DNA of 64,000 bases, taken from positions 62,001 through 126,000 of the forward strand of contig NZ_JBJHBQ010000003.1 of assembly GCF_050485565.1 (NCBI RefSeq). The letters run 5' to 3'. The notes under the pieces are model-generated. The model did not search any database and was not told the origin of the DNA. It saw only the letters and a program-made list of their open reading frames with translations. Shown here piece after piece: positions 1 to 7,943 of the stretch (its first letter is position 1; each line of letters opens with the position of its first letter). Made by a program: the position numbers and the translations under genes. The DNA comes from Glycocaulis sp050485565 (GTDB lineage Bacteria; Pseudomonadota; Alphaproteobacteria; Caulobacterales; Maricaulaceae).

Positions 1-406
1 TCCACCGGAGCAGATCGAGATGCTCATCCGTGATGGCGGTGAGCTCGATCCCGGCGCGCTTCATCCGGGCGAGGAGCGCATGCGCCTCGGGGCGCACACA
101 GCGCCCGGCCAGTTCGGTCAGCGCCTTGCCTTCGACGCTCTGCGTTGAAAGCAGCTGCGCCGCCCATAGCGGAAACAACTCTTCCGGGTGCGTGCCGGTG
201 ATCTCGGCCAGGGTGAAGATCGCTCCAGGTGGGACGGCACGCGTGCCCTCCTTCCACTGGCGGATACCCCCTTGCTGGGCATAGCCGAACCGGCGGGCGA
301 TCTGCATGTCGTCCATGCCGGACAGCGTATTGAGGTTTTCTGTCAGCCAGCGCGCGATCAGCGATGCCGGGGCGGTGGTGGTGGAAGGCGTTTGTGCCTG
401 TGTCAT
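1..406 (-). CDS. XRE-like helix-turn-helix regulator, 3' end cut by window edge
   Basis: An open frame of 135 codons starts at the ATG at 406-404 and runs off the left edge without a stop. Residues about 30-85 look like a Cro/CI-type helix-turn-helix: a segment reading DMQIARRFGYAQQGGIRQWK is followed by a basic, proline-containing turn and a helix containing AEITGTHPEELFPLW. This is the layout of small XRE-family DNA-binding proteins in phages and mobile elements. It lies downstream of, and on the same strand as, the HUH-endonuclease gene, so it may belong to the same element. The upstream Shine-Dalgarno match (GAGAG) is weak. The family call is by eye only; the partner domain and C-terminus are outside the window. 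Confidence 0.6.
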   Translation of the reverse strand, partial: MTQAQTPSTTTAPASLIARWLTENLNTLSGMDDMQIARRFGYAQQGGIRQWKEGTRAVPPGAIFTLAEITGTHPEELFPLWAAQLLSTQSVEGKALTELAGRCVRPEAHALLARMKRAGIELTAITDEHLDLLRW

Positions 407-959
407 GGTGCGTGTCTCTCATGTGTGTTGGTTTCCGGTGCAGCGCTATTGCTGACCGTCTGACCATCACGATAGAGACCGCAGGGTCCCGTTCACTTGG
501 GAGATCGCGTCGGACACGGTCCCTAGCAGCAAGGGGTATGGGGAGGGGTGCTGATCCGGCCCGCCGGTATGGGCGGCATTTTCGAAACGCCGGTGGTGAC
601 AGGCAGACGAAGCGGCGTTTTGCCTACGCCTTATGCCTGCCCCGCCAGACCCATACTACGCAGATGACATGCCTCTGCAGGCGTTTTGCCGCTCCGCCTT
701 TCGCCTATACCGGCACATGGACAGCCGCAAACCGCCCAAATCCCGGAACGAAACATGGCGCAAGGCGGAAGAGCGCGGCAAGCTATTGATATATATGACT
801 ATATATAGCGTCGGAGCCTGACTGGCTTCGCCTCTCCCGCCTCTCCCCTACGTCACAATGCTTCCCTTTTCGTCCCGCCAGATTCCCTGGCAAGGGCCGT
901 AGGTTCCGGATTGAGGCCCGGGACGGAAGGAAACATGAAGCAAGCGGAACCTGGGCCAG
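407..959. other. Intergenic stretch between the HTH and HUH genes; no confident gene
   Basis: About 550 bases without a gene I can support. A 62-codon plus-strand frame (633-821) has no clear ribosome-binding site or recognisable motif. The stretch contains an AT-rich island at about 785-808 ending in a perfect 10-bp palindrome CTATATATAG (799-808), which stands out in this GC-rich DNA. It also has two copies of GCGTTTTGCC (613-622 and 681-690). It could hold a promoter or origin signals for the flanking mobile-element-like genes, but nothing in the sequence proves that. Confidence 0.4.
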
Positions 960-2291
960 TCACGCCCCGGACGTCTTGTTGGCCCGCTTGGCAGCGTTGA
1001 ACGCCGCCTCTCCACGTTTACGCAGGCTGTTGGTCGCGGTCAGGAGCTGCGTGGTCCCCAGATTGTGCTTTGATGTCGCCTGATGCTTGAAAGGATATTC
1101 ACCCCATCGCGCCGGATTGTAGAGCGATTGGATGTTCACCTTGCGCTTGAGCGTGGTGACGTCCAGCTTCGTCCCGCCCAGCGCCATGAGGGCTGATTTG
1201 ACCTGCTCCAGAGTAGCCCTGTCGTTGGGCAGGTCGATGACACCGTGAAAGTGCGGGGCCTCGCGAGGGCCTCGTTCCAAGACGATGAAGAAGTCGGGCC
1301 GGTGCCCAAACCTCCGTTTGAGCAACTTGCTGATGCGGTCCTGGAGTTGCTGGGCCAGCGTCCGGCTCCGCCCCGCTGCGCTCCTGACCATCTCGTCCGT
1401 GAGATTGACCGAGATAGCCAGACCCTTACCGCCTTCATGAACAGCCCTTGCCATCATCACGGCTTTTGTCTCCTCCGGCGTTCCGTCCCAACGCTTTCTC
1501 TTCGGAGCAGAGCCTGTAGCTGTTTTTTTAAAAAGGGGGGTAACTGGTATGGTCCCGCCGCCGGGTATGGCAGCAGGTGCGGAGCCCAATGCTGGCGTAG
1601 CAATCCCGGTGGGGTCACTGCTTGAAGTGGCAGCTGTCGGCGTCGCAATAGCTGGCACCTTCATCGCGTCCGCTTTGGCGAAATACCGTTCAGCTCGCTC
1701 GTCGTGGTTTTCCACCTTCCTGAGCGCCTTGCCGAACATTTTCCGAATGGCCCGCTGCGCATCCCGCTCGGCGACCAGCTTCATGGCTTGATCGCGAATG
1801 AACTCGTCGATGAACGGATTGCTGGTCGGCGCAGCGTCCGGGTAGAAGACGCCTTCCGGCACATCGTCGAGATTAACGTCGGCCATATAGGGATAGGGGA
1901 CCGGCTTGCTGTGATCGTCTTTTCCAGCTTCACCCTCAGCGCCTGACGCGCCATTGGCTTTGGCCTTCGTTTCAAGCTTGGCCTCCAGCTTGCGCTGAAC
2001 CTTCCTGCGGTCGATTACACGATTGCCGAACTGGGCTGGATTTTGGGTGTCGCGTTTATGAGCAAAATCCGCCGCCACAGCATCGACCAGCCCGCCGAGT
2101 TCTGCCTCCCAGGCATCGAGAGCGCCTTCCTGCTTCAGTACGCGCAGAAACTGCCGGAGGTCGGCGACATCCCGTTCGTAATCGACCCGTCGCGATCTGC
2201 GAATTGCATGCAGCTCCTCGACATATTCTCCAGCGGTTGTTGGCAGCTTATATTTTGGCGTTCTTGGCATCGTAGGTGTTCCATGGGGCAT
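960..2291 (-). CDS. HUH endonuclease / rolling-circle replication initiator-like protein
   Basis: A 443-residue protein whose last third resembles rolling-circle Rep/relaxase-type HUH endonucleases. Near residues 331-354 a strand reading PDFFIVLERG is followed by PHFHGVIDLP, giving the metal-binding His-x-His (about His347 and His349). About 50 residues later WGEYPFKHQ offers a candidate catalytic Tyr (about Tyr399) with a Lys three residues on, as in Rep motif III. The N-terminal 270 residues are charged, coiled-coil-like and Ala/Pro-rich and unlike any Rep I know. The chosen ATG (2291-2289) has GGGAGG upstream; a GTG three codons earlier is closer to it, and the frame stays open to 2369. 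The homopolymer run at 1523-1540 lies just before the HUH domain. Established for the family: these enzymes nick DNA to start rolling-circle replication or transposition. That this gene does so is inference. Confidence 0.6.
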   Translation of the reverse strand: MPHGTPTMPRTPKYKLPTTAGEYVEELHAIRRSRRVDYERDVADLRQFLRVLKQEGALDAWEAELGGLVDAVAADFAHKRDTQNPAQFGNRVIDRRKVQRKLEAKLETKAKANGASGAEGEAGKDDHSKPVPYPYMADVNLDDVPEGVFYPDAAPTSNPFIDEFIRDQAMKLVAERDAQRAIRKMFGKALRKVENHDERAERYFAKADAMKVPAIATPTAATSSSDPTGIATPALGSAPAAIPGGGTIPVTPLFKKTATGSAPKRKRWDGTPEETKAVMMARAVHEGGKGLAISVNLTDEMVRSAAGRSRTLAQQLQDRISKLLKRRFGHRPDFFIVLERGPREAPHFHGVIDLPNDRATLEQVKSALMALGGTKLDVTTLKRKVNIQSLYNPARWGEYPFKHQATSKHNLGTTQLLTATNSLRKRGEAAFNAAKRANKTSGA

Positions 2292-2853
2292 GATCCGCAC
2301 GGCACCTCCCATATGGGTCCCGCGCAGAAAATCCGGTCTGGGAATGGCATGACCAGGGTCGGGCAGCACGCCGTTTTCTAGGACTTCGTCTTTGTCCGCG
2401 CGGTACGCTGATCAGGGGATAAGACAGATCAGATCGAGCTCTTGGCTGTCATGTGAGTCGATGGGCACTCCGCATAAATCTCTCGTCGGTCGGAATGGCG
2501 ACGGCAATTCCCTCACCACCCCTCTGGTCGTCTGGGCACCGTGGCCTTCCTGCGGTCGCGCCATCGACGGGCAGGGGCCTCCAGTGAGCGACGCTATCCA
2601 CGCGAGATTGATTCCAGCAACCGGTTTTTCCTGTGGAATCGAGATGCCCTTTTCAACGGTGATTTCAACGGTGGGGCTTGTCGAACACATTGAAAGGCAA
2701 TAAGAAATTGATTGCATTGAGAGAATCTTTTCAACGGAAGGACCTCCCCTAGGGCCTGCCACCGCGTGAACCTCCCGAAAATATTCTGAGCTGAACGTCC
2801 TGCATGCATGCCGCGCATTGCGGCGTACCGGCACGGTGACGGTTGTGGCGGGG
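2292..2853. other. Upstream region of the HUH gene; no confident gene
   Basis: More than 500 bases with only frames that look like noise on both strands. It holds a run of direct repeats (annotated separately) and a relatively AT-rich segment at 2688-2735 that includes the short inverted pair GCAAT/ATTGC (2697-2715). It probably carries the promoter of the HUH gene and possibly an origin. Confidence 0.4.
2649..2737 (+). repeat. Three direct copies of TTTCAACGG (iteron-like)
   Basis: TTTCAACGG occurs at 2651-2659, 2663-2671 and 2729-2737. The first and last copies extend to the 11-mer CTTTTCAACGG, 78 bp apart, and the first two are spaced 12 bp start to start. Short direct repeats beside a Rep-like gene are typical of replication-initiator binding sites, but three copies is few and their role here is inference. 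Confidence 0.4.
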
Positions 2854-3180
2854 CTAGCCAGCCAACATGGCCGCGCACCAGACCAGAGCGGCCCAGGCCA
2901 GAGCGTTGCTGACCACGACAAACGCCAGCGTCCGCCGCGTGGACCATCGCCCGGCTTCTGCCAGCAGCTCCGAACCCGTCAGTTGAAAGCTGAAGCCTGT
3001 CAGCTGGGCATCAAGATGGCGTTGAAGCTCTTGGGCAGGGGAGAGGACAGGGGGTGATGAAGCCGTTGCCGTGTCCAGCGCCGGGGCCGACTGTGTCTCA
3101 CCTGCACGATTGTCGACACTGCCGGGCAGCGCACGGGCATTGGCGCTGTCAGCCATTCTGGATCGCGCATTGGCAGTCAT
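2854..3180 (-). CDS. Small protein with a C-terminal membrane helix, function unknown
   Basis: A 108-residue product starting at the ATG at 3180-3178, with GAGG nine bases upstream; a longer in-frame start at 3231 lacks such a site. The N-terminal half is Ala/Ser/Pro-rich and probably disordered. The middle (QELQRHLDAQLTGFSFQLT) looks amphipathic. The last 30 residues form one strongly hydrophobic helix ending in CAAMLAG. This predicts a tail-anchored inner-membrane protein with its N-terminus in the cytoplasm. I do not recognise the family. It lies between the HUH gene region and the exopolysaccharide genes and is transcribed away from the latter. Confidence 0.5.
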   Translation of the reverse strand: MTANARSRMADSANARALPGSVDNRAGETQSAPALDTATASSPPVLSPAQELQRHLDAQLTGFSFQLTGSELLAEAGRWSTRRTLAFVVVSNALAWAALVWCAAMLAG

Positions 3181-3470
3181 CGCAATAGCCTCAGTAAATT
3201 TTCGACTCTTCAAGTATTGCGATTCAAGCACTTAAAGAAACGATAATTGAACGGCTGCGGCGATGATGTTGCGGTGCCGGCACTGCCGTGCCGGCATTGC
3301 GGTGGCCAGGCAGGTGAACAGGCGCGCAGGGCCTTCACTGTAACTTTTATGCATCTGGTGGGTGGAAGAATCGTTTGGCGGCCCGGATACGCCTTCTGGG
3401 GCGTGATTTTACTAGCAACGTCAAGACAAATTTGATAATGGTAAATGGAAGGTAAATTCGGGGGTTTGCA
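3181..3470. promoter_or_regulatory. Divergent intergenic region with a strong hairpin
   Basis: This separates the divergent genes at 3180 and 3471 and should hold both promoters. A perfect inverted repeat TGCCGGCAC-TGCC-GTGCCGGCA (3275-3296; 9-bp arms, 4-base loop) lies near the middle with no T tract, so it does not look like an intrinsic terminator. The AT-rich stretch at about 3410-3455 is a plausible promoter for the downstream secreted-protein gene. Confidence 0.4.
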
Positions 3471-3905
3471 ATGAAAACCGCAATAAAGCTTTCCAAAGTC
3501 ATTTTGGGTGCCGCAGTATTTGCTCTCGCGCCAGCTGGTGCCATGGGTGTGACCGCTCACGCCATCACTGCCGTGCAGGAAGCGCCGACCGCGCAGGAAG
3601 TCGCTGATGCGATTGTTGCTGCCGTTGCCGCACTCGGCCCGGACGCCAGTGCCGAGGAAATCGAGGCAGCCATTGTGGCGGCGATCCTCGCCAGTGGCGC
3701 TGACAGCCAGACGGCTGCTGCTGCGCTTGCAATCGCGTCGGCCAGTCCGGTGATGCAGAGCGCAGCCGCTCAGGCAGCGGCCCAGAGCGTATCCGGCCAG
3801 CTGGCTAGCTCCGGTGTTGCCGGTGTGCCGGGCGGCCCTGCCGGTGGCGCGGCTACACCTCCGCCGCCTCCGCCTCCTGGTGGCCGTGGCGGCTCTGACT
3901 ACTAA
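3471..3905 (+). CDS. Secreted Ala-rich protein with Pro/Gly-rich tail
   Basis: A 144-residue protein with a clear Sec signal peptide (basic MKTAIKLSK, hydrophobic core, likely cleavage after about Ala31 in VTAHA). The mature part is a low-complexity Ala-rich helix-former with repeated VADAIVAAV / IEAAIVAAI-type units. It ends in a run of seven prolines followed by Gly-rich GGRGGSDY. The start has GGGGG seven bases upstream. It is the first gene of a plus-strand trio with the beta-barrel and Wzc-type genes, so a periplasmic or surface role in the same export process is plausible. No enzymatic motif is visible and I do not know a named family. Confidence 0.75.
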   Translation: MKTAIKLSKVILGAAVFALAPAGAMGVTAHAITAVQEAPTAQEVADAIVAAVAALGPDASAEEIEAAIVAAILASGADSQTAAAALAIASASPVMQSAAAQAAAQSVSGQLASSGVAGVPGGPAGGAATPPPPPPPGGRGGSDY

Positions 3906-4000
3906 GACGACACAGATCCGGCGGCGGATGGTCTGAAGCAGGCCACTCCGCGAGATGATCCGGACATCGGACGCGGCGGGACGCATTCTAAGGTGGGGAC

Positions 4001-5302
4001 GTGATGGCTGGTCTCAGCAACAAATTGTTTTCGGGCGTTGGCACATTCGCGCTGACGGTAACGGCAGGCGGTGCCTTCAGCGTTGGTGCCGCCGCCGATG
4101 CGGATGCCCAATGGCTTTGGGATCGTGACCGCAATGTCAGCGTCACGCAGCGGCCACGCCCGGAGTATGACGCGCTGGGTTTGCGCTCCGGCGCCTTCAT
4201 CTGGCGTCCCGCCCTGGAGCTTGGTGTCGAATTCAACGACAATATTTTCGCCACCGCGACCAACGAAGAATCCGACACGATCTTTGTGATCGCTCCATCG
4301 GTGACGGTGGACACGACCTGGTCGAGGCACGCCTTCAATGCGTTTGCCAATGCGCGGCGCAATGAGTACGCCGATTTCGGCTCCGAGAGCACGACCGACT
4401 ACGCGCTGGGCGCGGGCGGACGGCTGGATATCTCGCGGGGCAGCGCCATTATCTCTGGCGTATCGCACAGCCGTTCGACAGAGCCGAGAACCTCGGCCGG
4501 CGCCGCAGGCTTTGCCGCTGAGCCCATCCGCTTCGACACCACCACTTTCGCTATCGGGGCCGAGCATACCTTCAACCGTCTGCGCCTGCGCGGCGGCTAT
4601 GATTTCGCCAAGTCCGACTATGACGATGCTCGCCTGATTGGTGGCGGCATTGCCAGCCAGGGCTTCCGCGACCAGAACACGCATCGTTTCACCGTGCGCG
4701 GTGATTTGGCGATCAGCCCTGATACTGCGGTGTTTGCCCGTTATCGCTATAACCAGCGCGATTTCCGCCTTGCGCCGCCCGCCGTGGCGACCAACCGGGA
4801 CTCCGACGGCTACACATTTGATGTGGGTGTGGAGTTTGATCTTGGCGGTCTGGCCCGCGGCGGAATCGGCGTGGGTTACATGAAGCAGGATTATGACAGC
4901 CCGGCATTCGGCACCGTCGATGGCGTAAGTATTGACGGCATGCTGGAATGGTTCCCCACCCAGCTGACCACCCTTACCTTCACCGCCAGCCGCGGCATTG
5001 AGGACTCCGGTATCGCGGCGTCGTCTGGCTATCTGGGAACGGCGGTTTCGGCCCAGGTGGACCATGAGCTGCTGCGCAACGTCATCCTGACGGCCCGGCT
5101 TGATTACGCCAATGACGAGTATCAGGGCATTGACCGTGAGGACCAGCGCTGGGGCACCACTGTCCAGGCAACCTATCTGATGAACCGCAATGTTGGCCTG
5201 TCGGCCAGCTATAGCCATCTCGATCAGAGCTCGTCAGGTACGGCAGGCCCGCGCGATTTCCGCACGAACCGCTTCGTGGTCGGAGTTGTGCTTCAGTACT
5301 GA
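4001..5302 (+). CDS. Outer-membrane beta-barrel protein (BBP2-type), polysaccharide export context
   Basis: A 433-residue outer-membrane protein with an N-terminal signal sequence (hydrophobic TFALTVTAGG, likely cleavage near ADADA-QWLW). A long series of alternating hydrophobic/aromatic strands follows, as in the putative beta-barrel porin family BBP2_2 (formerly DUF2320), often found in alphaproteobacterial exopolysaccharide loci. Typical strand pieces are LELGVEFNDNIF and YALGAGGRLDIS, and the protein ends in a C-terminal aromatic (VVGVVLQY). It starts at GTG 4001 or the adjacent ATG 4004. The next gene is a Wzc-type kinase, so a role in moving or anchoring a surface polysaccharide is likely but inferred. 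A long minus-strand open frame over the same bases is a shadow. Confidence 0.75.
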   Translation: MMAGLSNKLFSGVGTFALTVTAGGAFSVGAAADADAQWLWDRDRNVSVTQRPRPEYDALGLRSGAFIWRPALELGVEFNDNIFATATNEESDTIFVIAPSVTVDTTWSRHAFNAFANARRNEYADFGSESTTDYALGAGGRLDISRGSAIISGVSHSRSTEPRTSAGAAGFAAEPIRFDTTTFAIGAEHTFNRLRLRGGYDFAKSDYDDARLIGGGIASQGFRDQNTHRFTVRGDLAISPDTAVFARYRYNQRDFRLAPPAVATNRDSDGYTFDVGVEFDLGGLARGGIGVGYMKQDYDSPAFGTVDGVSIDGMLEWFPTQLTTLTFTASRGIEDSGIAASSGYLGTAVSAQVDHELLRNVILTARLDYANDEYQGIDREDQRWGTTVQATYLMNRNVGLSASYSHLDQSSSGTAGPRDFRTNRFVVGVVLQY

Positions 5303-5427
5303 TGCGCGCGCCGGAATGCGGGCGGTGCCGGCCCCCTTTTTGCTTTCCAGTTGACAATTTCTGGTGGCTAGGCACTTCGTCAGGGGTGCGCGTCCGTACG
5401 GCCGTGTAGAGACAATCCGGGGTATTC

Positions 5428-7668
5428 ATGGCGTTTAATCAAGGCCCGCAGCAGGTTCATGCCGATCAGCCCGGTGATGACGAACTGATAGATTTGCGCC
5501 AGTTGTGGCGGATTTTCCGCCGCCGCCTGCCGGTCTTTGCCGCTGTCGCGTTCGCCGTTTTTGCGCTGACGGTGATCGTGACCATGCAGATGACGCCGCA
5601 ATACACCGCGACGGCCAGCGTGATTATCGATCCACGCCAATCACAGGTCATCGATATCGACGCGGTTCTGACGGGCCTGGGATCTGATAGCCAGGCGCTG
5701 GACACCGAAGTCCAGCTGATACAGAGCCGCTCACTGGCTCTCACTGTCATAAACAGCCTCGACCTCACATCCGACCCGGAGTTCAACACCCGTCTGCGCC
5801 AACCCTCCGGGCTGGGGGCGGTAGCCAGCGCGCTGCGCGGGTTTTTCTCCGCTCTCGTGCCTTCACAGGCGGCTCAGAGCGATGCGGATGAAGAGCAGCG
5901 TACACTCGAGGCGGTAACCTCCGCGGTGCTCGACCGGTTGTCTGCCCGGCGTACGGGGCTGACTTATGTCATCGCCATCTCATTTCGTTCGGAGAACCCG
6001 GCCAAGGCCGCCCGGATCGCCAACCAGTTCGCCGATCTTTATCTGCTGTCCCAGCTGGAAGCGAAGTTTGATGCGACCGAACGGGCCAATACCTGGCTGA
6101 ACACGCGGCTGGAGGTGTTGCGCGAGGAAGTGCGCACGGCCGAGCAGGCCGTCGAGATGTACCGGGCAGAACACGGATTGCTGGATGCGGGTGGCAGCAA
6201 TCTGACAGAGCAGCAGATATCCGATCTCAACGCTCAGCTGGCGATACAGCGCGCCGAGCTGTCCGCCGCCGAATCCTCCTTGCGCAGCGTGCAGGCGCAG
6301 CTCCAGCGCGGTGCTTCGCTGGACACGATTGGCGAGGTGCTGCGGTCTGAAACCATCCGCGCCTTACGCGCGCAGCAGACCGAAACCAGCCGCCGGCGCA
6401 GCGACCTCTCCTCGCGCTATGGCCCGCGTCACCCGGAGTTTCTGGCTGTTGAGCGTGAAGTGGCCGATCTTGAGGAACAGATTTCCCGCGAGATCCAACG
6501 CATTGTTGCCGGGCTTGAAACCGAGGTGAATGTTGCGCGCCAGCGTGTCTTCTCCTTGCAGAACACGCTTTCCGGCTTCCGTGACGAACTGATGACCAAT
6601 AATCGGGCGCTGGTGCGCCTGCGCGAGCTGGAGCGTGAAGCAGAAGCCTCACGCACCCTGTTTGAATCCTTCCTGAACCGCTTCCGGCAGACCAGCGAGC
6701 AGGATGATCTGGCAACGGCCGATGCGCGCATCGTGGCGCGCGCGCCGGTGCCGTACGAACCGAGCGCACCAAACTGGCTGCTCAACCTGGCGCTGGGCCT
6801 TGTGCTGGCCGGCGTGGCGGGCGCCGGTGTCGTGGCGCTGCTGGAGGTGTTCGATAACGGTGTGCGCACCGAGGCCGATGTCGAGCGCGAACTGGGCGTG
6901 GGGCATATTGCGTCCATACCGATGCTCGCCCAGGCCCGCTTTGGGCGCAAGAAGTCCGGCACGGACAGCCAGCCCTATGACTATATCCGCGAAAACCCGC
7001 TCTCGGGCATCGCGGAGTCCTTCCGGGTTATTCGCTCGGCCATACTGCTGTCGAACATCGACACCGTGCACAAGGTTGTTGCCATCACATCGGCGCTGCC
7101 AGGTGAAGGCAAGACCACCACCACCTATTCGCTGGGTCGCATATCGGCGATGTCAGGGTCAAAAACGCTCATTCTCGATTGTGATCTGCGCCGCCGGTTG
7201 CTCACGAAGGCGGCTGCCCCGGATGCCTCAAAAGGACTGTTGGAGGTATTGTCGGGCGATTGCACGCTGGACGACGTACTGGTTGAGGACGCCGAACAGG
7301 GGCTTCACATTCTTCCTGTGGTCGAATCCCAGTTCACGCCGCGCGATGTGTTCAGCTCTGATTCCTTCCGCTCGCTCATGTCTGTCGTGCGCGAGCGCTA
7401 TGATCTGGTGCTGATCGACACCGCGCCCGTGCTGGCCGTTACTGACACACGCGTCATAGCGGCCAAAGCCGACGCCGTGGTGATGAATGTCAAATGGAAG
7501 ACCACCCCGCGTGAAGCGGCGGCGAGCGCGCTGGGCACCTTGCGCGATGTGAAGGCCAACGTGCTGGGCGTTGCGCTGGCGCAGGTGGATATGAACGCGC
7601 AGGCCCGCTACGGTTATGAAGGCTCGTCCTATTACTACAAGAACTATCGCAGCTATTATTCGGGCTAG
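5428..7668 (+). CDS. Wzc-type polysaccharide chain-length regulator and tyrosine autokinase
   Basis: A 746-residue inner-membrane BY-kinase. It has an N-terminal Wzz domain with a first membrane helix at about 37-55, a long periplasmic coiled-coil region (about 180-430) and a second helix near 452-475. The cytoplasmic kinase carries Walker A (ALPGEGKTT, about 556), Walker A' (LILDCDLRR, about 581) and Walker B (LVLIDTAPV, about 659). The tail has eight tyrosines in the last 20 residues, the autophosphorylation cluster of this family. Such proteins control polymer length and export of capsule, EPS or holdfast polysaccharide. No polymerase, flippase or glycosyltransferase is adjacent, so the rest of the machinery must lie elsewhere. 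Confidence 0.9.
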   Translation: MAFNQGPQQVHADQPGDDELIDLRQLWRIFRRRLPVFAAVAFAVFALTVIVTMQMTPQYTATASVIIDPRQSQVIDIDAVLTGLGSDSQALDTEVQLIQSRSLALTVINSLDLTSDPEFNTRLRQPSGLGAVASALRGFFSALVPSQAAQSDADEEQRTLEAVTSAVLDRLSARRTGLTYVIAISFRSENPAKAARIANQFADLYLLSQLEAKFDATERANTWLNTRLEVLREEVRTAEQAVEMYRAEHGLLDAGGSNLTEQQISDLNAQLAIQRAELSAAESSLRSVQAQLQRGASLDTIGEVLRSETIRALRAQQTETSRRRSDLSSRYGPRHPEFLAVEREVADLEEQISREIQRIVAGLETEVNVARQRVFSLQNTLSGFRDELMTNNRALVRLRELEREAEASRTLFESFLNRFRQTSEQDDLATADARIVARAPVPYEPSAPNWLLNLALGLVLAGVAGAGVVALLEVFDNGVRTEADVERELGVGHIASIPMLAQARFGRKKSGTDSQPYDYIRENPLSGIAESFRVIRSAILLSNIDTVHKVVAITSALPGEGKTTTTYSLGRISAMSGSKTLILDCDLRRRLLTKAAAPDASKGLLEVLSGDCTLDDVLVEDAEQGLHILPVVESQFTPRDVFSSDSFRSLMSVVRERYDLVLIDTAPVLAVTDTRVIAAKADAVVMNVKWKTTPREAAASALGTLRDVKANVLGVALAQVDMNAQARYGYEGSSYYYKNYRSYYSG

Positions 7669-7783
7669 GGGTCCGGTCTGTGCATTTCGTCTCCGCGGCC
7701 TGACCGAACCGGCTTGACCGGCCAGAACACGCCGATTAAGTAACGCGTCTCCTTCGGGGCCAGCCCCGATGAAGAAGTGCCAA

Positions 7784-7860
7784 GCGGGTGTAGCTCAGTT
7801 GGTTAGAGTGCCGGCCTGTCACGCCGGAGGTCGCGGGTTCGAGCCCCGTCACTCGCGCCA
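7784..7860 (+). tRNA. tRNA-Asp (anticodon GTC)
   Basis: A 77-base cloverleaf with encoded CCA. The 7-bp acceptor stem GCGGGTG pairs with CACTCGC (one G-T wobble). The D arm contains AGTTGGTTA, the anticodon stem is CCGGC/GCCGG around CT-GTC-AC, and the T arm contains GGTTCGAGCC. Anticodon GTC reads aspartate codons. It is followed 24 bases later by an intrinsic terminator. Confidence 0.97.
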
Positions 7861-7883
7861 CTTCTTCGCAAGAGATCATACCA

Positions 7884-7916
7884 AAAAAGGCCGCTCTATC
7901 CCGGAGCGGCCTTTTT
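7884..7916. terminator. Intrinsic terminator after tRNA-Asp, probably bidirectional
   Basis: Arms AAAAAGGCCGCTC (7884-7896) and GAGCGGCCTTTTT (7904-7916) form a perfect 13-bp stem with a 7-base loop, T-tailed on both strands. It ends the tRNA transcript on the plus strand and the phosphoesterase gene, which stops at 7944, on the minus strand. Confidence 0.92.
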
Positions 7917-7943
7917 GCTTTTATGGCTGGAAGCTGCCGGGGG

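Noticed and set aside
24..470. 148-codon minus-strand open frame over the HTH gene
   Set aside because: It is out of frame with the XRE-like protein (ATG at 406), which has a coherent helix-turn-helix. The product is His/Arg-rich and looks like a frame shadow.
633..821. 62-codon plus-strand frame in the intergenic region
   Set aside because: No clear ribosome-binding site and no motif; it overlaps the AT-rich palindrome. It cannot be supported as a gene, though it is not excluded.
2392..2703. 103-codon plus-strand frame upstream of the HUH gene
   Set aside because: Composition looks random, no ribosome-binding site or domain is seen, and it runs through the direct repeats.
3275..3296. Hairpin considered as a terminator
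   Set aside because: It lies between divergent genes and has no T tract on either side.
3902..5218. 438-codon minus-strand frame
   Set aside because: Antisense shadow of the beta-barrel gene, whose signal peptide and strand pattern are clear; high-GC DNA often leaves such frames open.
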